Made by a program: the position numbers and the translations under genes. Below are positions 23,179 through 33,182 of a stretch of 64,000 nt of DNA, one piece after another (positions within the stretch are counted from its first letter, which is position 1; each line of letters starts with the position of its first letter). This DNA is from Cornus controversa (Eukaryota; Streptophyta; Magnoliopsida; Cornales; Cornaceae). The notes beneath the pieces are model-generated. The model made no database searches. It saw only the letters and a list, made by a program, of their open reading frames with translations, and had not been told where the DNA came from. The stretch is from positions 17,362,755 to 17,426,754 of the forward strand of contig CM048853.1 in NCBI GenBank assembly GCA_026545225.1. The letters run 5' to 3'.

Positions 23179-24324
23179 ATGGCGAGGGTGAAGAATGCCC
23201 CTGGGTCTGTTCGAGACGTGCCTGGGTGAGCCTTCCGGTCTCGAAAGTTTCACCCGAAGCAGATATTTGACCTGGGCGAGTTCGAGAGGTGTCCCGACAG
23301 CACATAAACTGTCGCCGAGCTCAGGAGGCGTTGCCTCGACCGATTGTGTGTGCCTCCCACTGATGTGGCACACGAGCGCTTAGTGCAGGTCTTCTACGAG
23401 CGCATGACCTACTCCTGCACAGCACCGGACACATTGGAGACGGTCGTGGGCACCACGATGATTACCATTACGCCGAGCCGGATTGCGCAGATGCTCGGTA
23501 TCCCTCACCAGCAGCCTCCCGATATGGTTGACCAGGACGATCGACCGCTTTACTGGGCCGTGCTTCCAGCAGACTCGACACTATTTTCCATTGTGATGGA
23601 CATGTGTGGTGGGGCGTTTACCATGCCCAGTCACAATTGCACGTCCAAATCGATGTGCCCTAGCAGATTATGGTTCCTGGACACCGTTCTCATCAAGAAC
23701 GCGTGTCCTCTCCAGTATGTGGCAGAGCGCAGAGGTGACCTCCTCCGTTGCCTATATGCTTTCCACACGGGCACGTGGTTTTCTGTCCCGTCGCTGGTAT
23801 GGGGGCAGATGTTCAAGGTCTGGGACGGCCTCGTCAACAAGAGGATGTGGCGAGCAGCGAGCTGGCGGCTTCCCTTCCCTTTCCTGGTCGCAGCTTTTCT
23901 CAGTCGTGCCAGTATACCGGTCAGTGATACTGACGTTCAGTTGGCACCGCCCACCCGCTTCACATCTACGCAGTGGGAGCGGGTGAGGTGACACTTAGAG
24001 CGACAGGACCACCAGGGTGATCCACCGGATGATGTAGATATGGATGCCCCGATGGAGATAGATGAGGGAGAGCTGGCCGAGGGTGGGTCAGATGATGAGG
24101 AGATGGAGGAGGAGGAGATGGATATTGCTGCAGAGCGGCACAACATCCTAGCGACTGGCTATTCTTGCCTCGCAGCTGATGTTGAGCGGCTCCAGCAGGG
24201 TTTTGAGGAGCACGTCCAGGTGACGCAGAGTCAGCTGGAGGGCATTCGATCGGACATTTCTTCCATGGCACAGGGTCAGAGGGCGATTCTAGACGAGTTC
24301 CGAGCCTTCCGACAGGACCTGTAG
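23179..24324 (+). pseudogene. B1 env-like ORF (plant transposon protein domain)
   Basis: It opens MARVKNAPGSVRDVPG and carries the plant transposon protein domain (LVQVFYERMTYS, ITPSRIAQMLGIPHQQ, SKSMCPSRLWFLDTVLIKNA, GDLLRCLYAFHTGTWFSVPS). An acidic run (EEMEEEEMD) and a coiled-coil tail (VERLQQGFEEHVQ, LEGIRSDISSM, ILDEFRAFRQDL) follow. No signal peptide or membrane segment is visible. GC content is much higher than in the flanking DNA. Its role is unknown, and an RNA- or DNA-binding or assembly role would fit better than an envelope. Broken fossil. Confidence 0.82.
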
Positions 24325-25085
24325 TTCCTGTTCGCAGGTCGAGCTTCCACCTCCACTTCTACTCCCACCGAGCCACCACCACCACCACCCGCCCTCGAGT
24401 AGCTCTATATATTTGCACTTACTGTTTTACTTTTTGTATTTTCTTTTCTTTTTCTTCTTTCTTTAGGTTTAATAGGCCATATTGGCCATGTTTTCTTTCT
24501 TTTTATGAGTATTCCAGATGCATGTACGCTTTGTACTGAACTCATTTTCATATATATGGAATACATTTATCTCTTCTTTTATACCATATGTTATCTTTTC
24601 TGTCTTTATTTTTGCTTTCTGTCAATATTTCTGTTCTCTATACTTTGACTATGTATGTAGTACCACTTGCCTAATTGTTATATGCGATTCAGTTGATGAT
24701 TTTCGTTTATTACCGCCTGGTTTAAATTTCCAATACTGTTGAGATTGCTTCAACGCAGTATGGCGTTAATAAAGAAAGGCAGCCCCTTTGCATGCTATAT
24801 GTTAGCGTGCCTGGATAGTCAATATCTTATCGCATAGACCTCTTAGACAATTGGGAAACACCAGTTCAGACCCTTAGATGTACAGTGATCTTGGCAGTGT
24901 CCGTTTGTGCATAATTATTTTATTATGTTCTGTTTATCTACTTTTTGTTCCTTTTAATGCTCGTGGTATCCAGTTGGTGTTCCATGCAGGTTTTTCTTAT
25001 TTGCAGGATGACCGTTACTATTGGAATACCATTTTTGTCGCATTCTGCAGTCCCGGTACTTTCTTTCCTTGTTCTTCTTGTTCAA

Positions 25086-25121
25086 ACATTGAGGACAATG
25101 TTGCATATAAGTTTGGGGGTG
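25086..25121 (+). promoter_or_regulatory. Internal hairpin plus polypurine tract, B1
   Basis: The perfect inverted repeat ACATTG-AGGA-CAATGT (25086-25101) is followed by TAAGTTTGGGGGTG (25108-25121), a copy of the terminal tract at 26201-26214, about 1.09 kb upstream of it. Confidence 0.75.
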
Positions 25122-25568
25122 CGTTATGCTATACCACTTGCATATGCATGCAATGTTCAGTCGTTATATTGATTGTCATTGTAGAGCAAGTTTCTTTTCT
25201 TGATATTTTTGCATGCTTGCTATGATGTCTTCCTTTTTAAAGGCAGACCATTCGAATAAATGTCCGAGGTAAATGCAGCAGGTAGTTAAGAACTTTAACA
25301 TTGTAAATACTCACACTTTTGCAAGCTATATAGTAGGCTAGAACGGTCTACATTTTTGTCCAAATATGAGCACGTATAGTTCTTGCCCTAAATTTGTCCT
25401 TAACCGCACAAATTCACACACATGCATTTTAAATTGTGGGGTATAAGTCTGATGGAGAATTTTGTAAATTTCTATTTTTATCTGAACAACTTAGAGAATA
25501 AGTTCTTCCGGTTGTTGTAAAAAAAAAAAAAAACATTATAAAATAAATGCAATAAGCCTTCTCACTCA

Positions 25569-25780
25569 ATAAACCGGATTTCTATGCCTCAAAGCATGGA
25601 GTGTTCGCGTATAAGTGTGCAAGGTTGAGCAATAATAAGCGGGTGGTTGCTTAAGCTCATCACCTTGTAAGCTCGGTTATTAAGTCCGAGGGGTGTTTCT
25701 TCACCTAATGCCCTAAAACCAATTGGTTTGGGAGTCATTGGCCCAATGCCGCTACATGGGCTTGGAAGAAAGCAAAAAGA
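25569..25780 (+). other. Conserved 3' noncoding block, B1
   Basis: About 210 bp shared with C (27898-28110), B2 (57909-58115) and A (52826-53045; minus 42185-42420). Shared phrases include GAGTGTTCGCGT, AATGCCCTAAAACC, GGTTTGGGAGTCATTG and GCTACATGGGCTT. It can form short stems (CATTG/CAATG, CTCGG/CCGAG). The antisense strand is open in several copies (MTPKP..FRALG). Confidence 0.75.
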
Positions 25781-26200
25781 GCTAAGCATTACATGGTCAT
25801 CCGCACATGAGCAATCATGAATGTTTGGTGATAATGAACAGCTGTGTCGAACCGTTTCAATGAGTTTTTCTCTTAAAAATAGATTTGTTCTTATTCTTCT
25901 CCAAATATGACAAAAGCCACGCGTTAGAATGCATGTTCACTTTTCAAAGAGGATTTTGGGGTTGGAGTTTGTATTTTTGTTCGAATTGGCCATTATTGGG
26001 GACCGTCGTTTATTTATAGCTTGTGAAAGTCCATTTTTGCTAATGACCGCATAGTTCTGTAATACTTGTTGCATTTGCCAAATGTGAAATGAACGGATGA
26101 TCGCCCTTTATCTAGTTGATGACTGAGCATGATTACACTTTTGTATAAGATAGTTAATTTCATTTTTATAATATTGCATTGCTAAGGGACTAGCAATATG

Positions 26201-26214
26201 TAAGTTTGGGGGTG
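26201..26214 (+). other. Terminal polypurine tract, B1
   Basis: TAAGTTTGGGGGTG directly before the 3' LTR, the plus-strand primer site. Confidence 0.92.
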
Positions 26215-27638
26215 TGATAAGTGTTCAATTCTATGCATTTGAACCCTCTTTATGGCATATGTTAGTTCCGTTTCTACGTTTACCGAGATATGTTTACGGT
26301 AGTTTTGTGTTTTTGATGTATTGTAGGACTTGTAGTGAAAGGAGCAAAGTTTGAGGCTTGTTGCTGCTGAAGAGAAAAGTTAGAAATTGCAGCCAAGGCA
26401 TCTTGATCAATCGAGATGTTGATCTCGATCAATCGAGATCTCGATTGATCAAGATCTCATTTCGATTGATCGAAATCTCGATCGATCGAGATCCAATCTC
26501 GATTAATTGAGATTCTGCAGAAGCCACTTGCCCACTTGCTCACCTGCTCTCCTACTTGCAACAAAATCTCCCTTTTTGCATGACTTAGGGGGATTGTCTG
26601 ACTTGAACAAGACCCTTGGGGACCTTCTTGATATAAAGGGTGTATATATTGATATATATATATATATATATATGGTGGGCCCCAAGGTTGAAAAAGGAGC
26701 CTTAAAGCACAAAGAAACCACATATCTCTCATATATCTCTCAATACACATCAGAATAGAAGAGAGACTTTCGGGAGAGGAGAAAGAGGAGCTGAACCAGA
26801 CCAAGAAGCTTCATCTTCTCCATCAATGGAAGAGTGCAAGGCAACCATGAGCAACTAACTCTTCTACTAGGGTGTTGGTTTCAACCCCTAGCCATGTAAA
26901 CTTGTTTATCTTTGTAGCACTTGGGATTTGTAATTAAATGTTGATTATTTAGCCTAGTGACCATGTACACTAATACATTTCTTTTATATATTCATTTGAT
27001 GTTGAGTTTGTTCTTGTCTTAGAGTAGATTCTTTCATGTGAATGCACAACATTTGCATATTCCACAAGAAGTGCAAATGATGGCTAGATAATGGTGTTTA
27101 AATGAATGTGTTGTATTTGTTTGTATAAACCATGCCAAGATAAGGTAGTTTGGATGCATGTAGGTTTACTTAAAAAGTAGGGTAATTAGGTAGTTAGTTA
27201 GGTTGAAGAGCTATGCTTGTTGAAGATGGATTATGATAGGTGGACACACACATTAATCTTTTGATATGTCATTGAGGTCACAAGCCTAATGACATTGTTA
27301 GGCATTTAATTTATGAATCCCATGCTTGCTACACTTATGTACATGTGAATGGCTAGTGGTGGAAACCAACCCTAGTTCTCTCTCCCATCCTTTACCTTTT
27401 AATTTTATTGTTATTTCATTCATGCAATAGTTTTATAAACAAAAACTCAAAACCCTGTTTTTAGGATTAAAGTGGAATTAATCTTTCTTTAAGATAATTG
27501 CGACTAGTCCTCGTGGGATCGATACCCTCTATATAGAACCTTATATACAAAGATTCGTGCTCTTGCGAGTGGTTAAATTATATTTTGATAAAAAGGGCAA
27601 AATTAAACTTACAATATAATTCGAGTTTAGCCACATCA
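26215..27638 (+). repeat. B1 3' LTR
   Basis: Starts TGATAAGTG and ends CCACATCA. Palindrome array at 26400-26514 and TA tract at about 26650-26674. It lacks the TRIM-like insertion of the 5' LTR. Confidence 0.95.
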
Positions 27639-27643
27639 ATCGT
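27639..27643 (+). repeat. Target site duplication ATCGT of B1, right
   Basis: ATCGT repeats 17205-17209. Family C sequence resumes here. Confidence 0.95.
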
Positions 27644-27897
27644 AAATACCCGCACTTTTGCAAGTTATATATTAGGTTAGAATGGTCCACATTTTTGTTC
27701 AATTTTGAATATGGTGCAACTCTTGCCCTAAATTTGTCCTTAACAGCACAAATTAGCACACATGTATTTTAAGATGTGGGGTAAGGTCTGATGGAGAGTC
27801 CTGTAAAGTTTTGTTTTTATTTGAACAGCTTAGAGAATGAGTCTTACTGCTGTTTGCGAAAAAAAAAATCATTTGTGCAATAAGCCTTCTCACTTAA

Positions 27898-28110
27898 TAA
27901 ACCGGATCTCTGTTCCTCATAAAGCATAAAGTATTCACATATAAGTGTGTAAGGTTGAGCCTTAATGAAACGGGTGGCTTGTTTAAGCTCATCGCCTTGG
28001 AAGCTCGGCTATTAAGTCTTAAGGGTGCCTTTTCACCTAATGCCCTAAAACTGTCTGGTTTGGGAGTCATTGACCCAACACCGCTACATGGGCTTTCAAG
28101 AAAGCAAAAA
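27898..28110 (+). other. Conserved 3' noncoding block, C
   Basis: Homologous to the B1 block at 25569-25780: CTAATGCCCTAAAACTG, TGGTTTGGGAGTCATTGACC and GCTACATGGGCTTTC. Its antisense frame is open for about 79 codons with MTPKPDSFRALG. Confidence 0.72.
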
Positions 28111-28524
28111 GAGTTTAAGCATTGCACAGTCATCTACGCACAAGCATTCATGCATGCTTCGCGGTAATGAACCACAGTGTAGCGCTTTCTATGAGTTTTT
28201 CTTCTAAAAACAGATATATTCTTGTATTCTCCAAATATGATGATAAGCCACGCATTAGAATGGATGTTCACTTTTCAACGAGGATTTTAGGGTTGGCGTT
28301 GGTATTTTTGTTCAAACTGACCATTATGTGGGGACTATCATCTAACTCTACTTTGCAAAGGTTCATTTTTGTTAAATATCCACGTAGCTCCATAATACTT
28401 GTTGAATTTGTTTGTCACGAAATGAATGGGAAATCATCCCTTATCCAATTAATGACTGATAAGTGCTCTATTTTTGCATAAATTAAACCATTCTATTTTA
28501 CATTGCTAAGGGACTAGCAATATG

Positions 28525-28538
28525 TAAGTTTGGGGGTG
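28525..28538 (+). other. Terminal polypurine tract, C
   Basis: TAAGTTTGGGGGTG directly before the C 3' LTR. Confidence 0.9.
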
Positions 28539-29890
28539 TGATAAGCGTTAAATGTTACACATTTATCCTTCTTAATTGCATATGTTAATTCCATATTTAT
28601 GTTTACCTTGGTATTTTTATGTCATTTTTGTGTTTATGTTATATATTAGGTTTTATCCCAAAGAAGGGCGATGTTTCTGATCAAGTGCTGAGGAAGTGAA
28701 GAAATCAAGAAAAATTCATCAAGGCATTTCGCACAATCGAAATGTCAATTTTGCACAATCTAGATTTCGATTGTGCGAAACCTCAATTTCGCACAATTGA
28801 AATTTTGCAGACTGCCACTTGCCCACTTGTCTTGCCACTTACTTCCAAGAATGACCTTTGCACGTCCTTTTTGAGAATTTTCTGACTTCAAAGAGCCATG
28901 TGAGGGGAATAGATATATAGTAGGTGAACGATATATATATATATATATGTAAGGTGGGACCGAAGGACACAAGTGGATGGTCATATATGCATGTTTTTGG
29001 GACAGAGAAAACACAACTTTCGGGAGGAGAGAAGGAGAGCTAAAACCAGACCTTTGGAGCTTCACTTCTCTGGCCATGCAGGATTGCAAGTCTACTATGA
29101 TCAACTAACTTTCCATCTAGGGTGTGGTTGAACCCCTAGCCATGTAACTTGTGCATTTTGTAGCTATTTTGGGATCTATATGTATATGTTGATTACTTAG
29201 CCTAGTCTTTTGTATAATACTTGTAAACTTCTTCAATATATTCATTTGATTTTATTTTTTCCTCTTGTCTTAGAGTAGAAATGCTTCATTTTGAATGCTT
29301 AACATTTACAACTTTCACAAAAAAAAGTGTAAATGATGGCTTTGTAATGGTATTTAATGGAATGTGGTATTTCTTGCTTATAGAGCCATGCTAAGATAGG
29401 GTAGTTCGGACACACGTAGGTACATTTAGAAGGTATGATAAATAGATAGGTTGAAGGACTATGCTTATTAAAGATGGGCTATGTTTAGTTAGAAATCACA
29501 TGTATCTTTTGATATGTCATTTTAGGTCACAAGCCTAATGACATTGTGTTACATATACTTGTAGAAGATCCCATTAGCTACATAAATGAACATGTCAAAT
29601 GGCTAGAGGTGGAAACCACCCCTAGTTCTCTCTCCCTCAACTTTACAAATTGTTTTAAAATTTAATTCTTTTACATTCTACAAAGTAGTGTTAAACTCAA
29701 ACCAAAATTCTGTTTTTAGGATTAAATTGAAAATTCTCTCTTAGTAGTACGATTCAACCAAACTCCTTGTGGGATCGATACCCTCTATGAAGAACCATAT
29801 CTACAACGATTCGTTCTCTTGCGAGTGGTTTAATTATATTTTGATAGGCAATAGTAAGCTATAAAAATAAAGACATATTTGGCCACATCA
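28539..29890 (+). repeat. Athila C 3' LTR
   Basis: 1352 bp, TGATAAGCG to GGCCACATCA. It holds four C-type palindromes (28726-28804), a TA tract followed by GTAAGGTGGGACC (about 28930-28958) and the leader ORF MQDCKSTMIN ending at 29106. TACAT follows (29891-29895), but the partner duplication is not visible because the 5' end is lost. Confidence 0.93.
28726..28804 (+). repeat. C-type palindrome array in C LTR
   Basis: Four units of ATTTCGCACAATCGAAAT type or its inverse, upstream of the LTR TA tract. They match the array before the C env-like ORF. Confidence 0.92.
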
Positions 29891-30494
29891 TACATATAAG
29901 TACTAACATAACTAATAAGCACATTCTCAGTATATAGTATGCTACCAACAGTAGTTAAAGTATTTCCATTAGTACAATCTTAGCATAATACCCTCTAAAA
30001 GATGCTACTAAAATCAAATGATAAATTACTTGATCACACCCAATAACTACAAACTAAATTTGCTATATATACTACCAGACAATGTTTAAGTGAACTTCTG
30101 TTTAACAAATAAGAAAAAAAGCATACGAAAGTGAGAGGTTTACTTGAACCAGCTTAAGAACTGTAAAAAAATAAAAAGTTTAGTTTTGAGTATAGATAGA
30201 AAATTGGCCTCTGGCTACTAAAGACTGCAGGTTAATGTCCATGCTACACAAACTTTTCAATAAAAACAACTTTTTTATTGAATATAGCACATGGGATAAT
30301 CTTTCAGTGGTTGATCAGTGTGTAGTCATCACCAGCATGAGACAATGCCAACAACATGCATATATGAAAAGTTTGACAACAACCACCATGAAACAAGGGG
30401 TTCCAAAATAGCAATCCACCATAATTTTGTACCAATTATGTATTAGAATAAAAATTTTGGTTTGGTTATCTAAAGACAAATTGGAATTCAATGT
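29891..30494. other. AT-rich unannotated stretch
   Basis: Lies between the C 3' LTR and the D solo LTR. I see no coding frame, RNA gene or repeat that I recognise. Its right end continues at 61984 once the D insertion is taken out (AATGTCACAC|AATCC). Confidence 0.5.
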
Positions 30495-30499
30495 CACAC
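30495..30499 (+). repeat. Target site duplication CACAC of D solo LTR, left
   Basis: CACAC here and again at 61979-61983, flanking TGTAG...TGACA. Confidence 0.85.
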
Positions 30500-31472
30500 T
30501 GTAGAGACCGTGACCAATTTTGGCCGGTTGACCAATTTTTCATCATTTTTGCTATAAATGCATTTTGAATGATGTTATGGATGTTTCGAGGGTGGGAAAC
30601 ATGTTTGGAAGGTTAATTTGAGATTTATAGAATTTTTTGCGACATTTAGAGAAGCTTGACTTTTTGGTCAAATAGGGGCCTGGGATGCGACTTAAGTGGG
30701 TCCGGGAATCCGGAAAATTCTCGAAAATATTTATTTTTGAGAATAGATTAGATGAAATGTTTAAAGAGTTAAGGAAGTGATTTCGAGACCGTAGGAGTTT
30801 TTGAAATCGAAAACGGAGTCCGGGAATGTGAGTTAAGTGGCCCGGGAGTATTTTGGTCTTTTCGTGGCCTAGGGACTTTAAATATCAGATGTGGCAGAGA
30901 TATTTCATATCTCTAATGTCCCAGTAGCCAGCCATGGCTTCTTTCTCTCTCTTCTTTCTTCCTCTTCCTTCTCTCTAAATTTTGGAGGCCTTCGGGTGTG
31001 ATTCGTGATCCGCCGAAGAAGGGAGATACATAGGGGACGGCTAGGGCTCCGGTTTGAACCAAACAAAGTCATCTTTCGGCAAGGTAGGACTCGGCCAGAA
31101 TATTGGAGAGTGCTTGGGAGGCTTTCAAACTCAAGGTAGGGGTTCTTCTTCTCTTCTAATTGTCGATTCTAGGGTTTCGGGCGAAGAAGAGAGGTGTAGG
31201 TTGTGTTTCACATGCTTTAGGATGGTGAGAGGTGTGGAAAATTGTGTTTTCTTCTTCTTTAGAGTCCTATCTTTTCACAATTCTGTATATTGTGTTGGTG
31301 GTAGCATGTGGGATTGAAGTATGTGAGTGTAAGAAATTGATACATAAGCATTATGTGCTCAATTTGGTGTATAACTGTGAAAAATATGTACCAAGTGTCA
31401 TATATGTGATTATATGTGGGAATGTGGTTGTTGAATACATGTTAGTTCTATGTACTAAAATTATGCATTGAG

Positions 31473-31477
31473 TGTAG
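31473..31477 (+). repeat. Target site duplication TGTAG of B2, left
   Basis: TGTAG directly precedes the B2 5' LTR and recurs at 59949-59953 after its 3' LTR. Confidence 0.95.
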
Positions 31478-32892
31478 TGATAAGTGTTCAATTCTATGCA
31501 TTTGAACCCTCTTTATTGCATATGTTAGTTCCGTTTCTATGTTTACCGAGATATGATTACGGTATTTTTGTGTTTTTGATGTATTGCAGGTCTTGTAGTA
31601 AATGGAGCAAAGTTTGAGGCTTTTTGCAGCTGAAGAGAAAAGTTAGAAATGCAGCCAAAGGCATCTCAATCAATCGAGATCTCATCTCGATTAATCGAAA
31701 TCTCGATTGATCGAGATCTCATTTCGATTGATCAAAATCTCGATCAATCGAGATTCAATCGAGATCAATCGAGATTCTGCAGAATCCACTTGCCCACTTG
31801 CTCACTTGCTCTCCCACTTGCAACAAAATCCCCCTTTTTGCACGACTTAGGGGGATTGTCTGACTTGAACAAGACCCTTGGGGACCTTCTTGATATAATG
31901 GATATATATATTGATATATATATATATATGGTGGGCCCCAAGGTTGAAAAGGGAGCCATAAAGCACAAGGAAGCCTCATATCTCTCATATCTCTCAACAC
32001 ACATCAGACCTCAAGGAGAGACATTCGGGAGAGGAAGAGGACAAGCTGAACCAGACCAAGAAGCTTCATCTTCTTCATCAATGGAAGAGTGCAAGGCAAC
32101 CATGAGCAACTAACTCTTCTACTAGGGTGTTGGTTTCAACCCCTAGCCATATAAACTTGTTCATCTTTGTAGCACTTGGGATTTGTAATTAAATGTTGAT
32201 TATTTAGCCTAGTGACCATGTACACTAATACATTTCTTCTATATATTCATTTGATATTGAGTTTATTCTTGTCTTAGAGTAGATTCTTTCATGTGAATGC
32301 ACAACATTTGCATATTCCACAAGAAGTGCAAATGATGGCTAGATAATGGTGTTTAAATGAATGTGTTGTGTTTGTTTGTATAAACCATGCCAAGATAAGG
32401 TAGTTCGGATGCATGTAGGTTCACTTAGAGAGTAGGGTAATTAGATAGTTAGTTAGGTTGAAGAGCTATGCTTGTTGAAGATGGATTATGATAGGTGGAC
32501 AAACACATTGATCTTTTGATATGTCATTGAGGTCACAAGCCTAATGACATTGTTAGGCATTTAATTAATGAATCCCATGCTTGCTACACTTATGAACATG
32601 TGAATGGCTAGTGGTGGAAACCAACCCTAGTTCTCTCTCCCAACTTTACTCTTTAATTTTATTGTCATTACATTCATGCAATAGTTTATAAACAAAAATT
32701 CAAAAACCTGTTTTTAGGATTAAAGTGGAATTAATCTTTCTTTAAGACAATTACGACTAGTCCTCGTGGGATCGATACCCTCTATATAGAACCGTATCTA
32801 CAAAGATTCGTACTCTTGCGAGTGGTTAAATTATATTTTGATAAAAAGGGCAAAAATTAATCTTACAATATAATTCGAGTTTAGCCACACCA
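31478..32892 (+). repeat. B2 5' LTR
   Basis: 1415 bp, TGATAAGTG to CCACACCA. Palindrome array at 31663-31775, TA tract at about 31910-31930 before GGTGGGCCCC, and the leader ORF ending MEECKATMSN at 32113. Confidence 0.95.
31663..31775 (+). repeat. B-type palindrome array in B2 5' LTR
   Basis: About six units of ATCTCGATTGATCGAGAT type. The 3' LTR copy is at 58740-58831 with about five units, so unit number varies even between LTRs of one element. Confidence 0.92.
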
Positions 32893-32898
32893 AAATTT

Positions 32899-32916
32899 TG
32901 GCGCCATTGCTGGGGA
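32899..32916 (+). other. Primer binding site (tRNA-Asp), B2
   Basis: TGGCGCCATTGCTGGGGA, six bases after the LTR end, is a near match to the tRNA-Asp 3' end. Confidence 0.9.
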
Positions 32917-33182
32917 CTACGGTGTAATTGTCGCCATTGGAAGATTAAATCTGGTTTAATTCTTAGGCTAGAAATTCTTTCATTCTTTTTGTATATATCT
33001 TGTTCTTACTTCTCAAATTTCTTGATTTTAGGTATACCACATAGCGGGCATCTAAAAGAATTGAAGTTGGAACCCTTTGTGAGTATAAAGTGTAAAATTA
33101 GTGGGTTTGAGTTCATTCATTTTTCTTTGTATATATATTATTGTTTGTTTTGTGTATTGAGGTGTTGTTCTATTATTACTGC

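Larger units (their letters stand above)
17210..27638 (+). mobile_element. Athila family B retrotransposon B1, inserted in C
   Basis: Both LTRs (17210-18908 and 26215-27638) begin TGATAAGTG and end GCCACATCA, and ATCGT duplications flank the element. Parts seen: primer binding site, gag, protease region, conserved pol tail, palindrome array, internal promoter-like site and intron, env-like ORF, internal and terminal polypurine tracts. By eye the LTRs differ at about two dozen places in 1.4 kb (about 1.8%, TRIM insertion left out). At commonly used plant LTR rates that is somewhat under a million years. Broken, with several breaks. Confidence 0.95.
9114..29890 (+). mobile_element. Athila family C retrotransposon, 5' truncated, interrupted by B1
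   Basis: Internal parts in order: gag C-terminal part, protease, reverse transcriptase/RNase H, integrase, palindrome array, env-like ORF, internal polypurine tract. It then continues beyond the B1 insertion (17210-27638) with the conserved 3' block, the terminal polypurine tract and the 3' LTR 28539-29890. The B1 target duplication ATCGT at 17205-17209 and 27639-27643 proves that both halves are one element. Its 5' end is lost at the chromovirus-like LTR. It is a fossil with many breaks (more than five). It is older than B1, which sits in it. Confidence 0.88.

Noticed and set aside
31649-32113. 154-codon ORF with repeated Ile-Glu-Ile-Ser and Ser-Ile-Asp motifs
   Set aside because: The repeat motif is only the palindrome array read as protein. 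The frame varies with array length. Only its last ten or so codons are similar across families, which is reported as a leader ORF.
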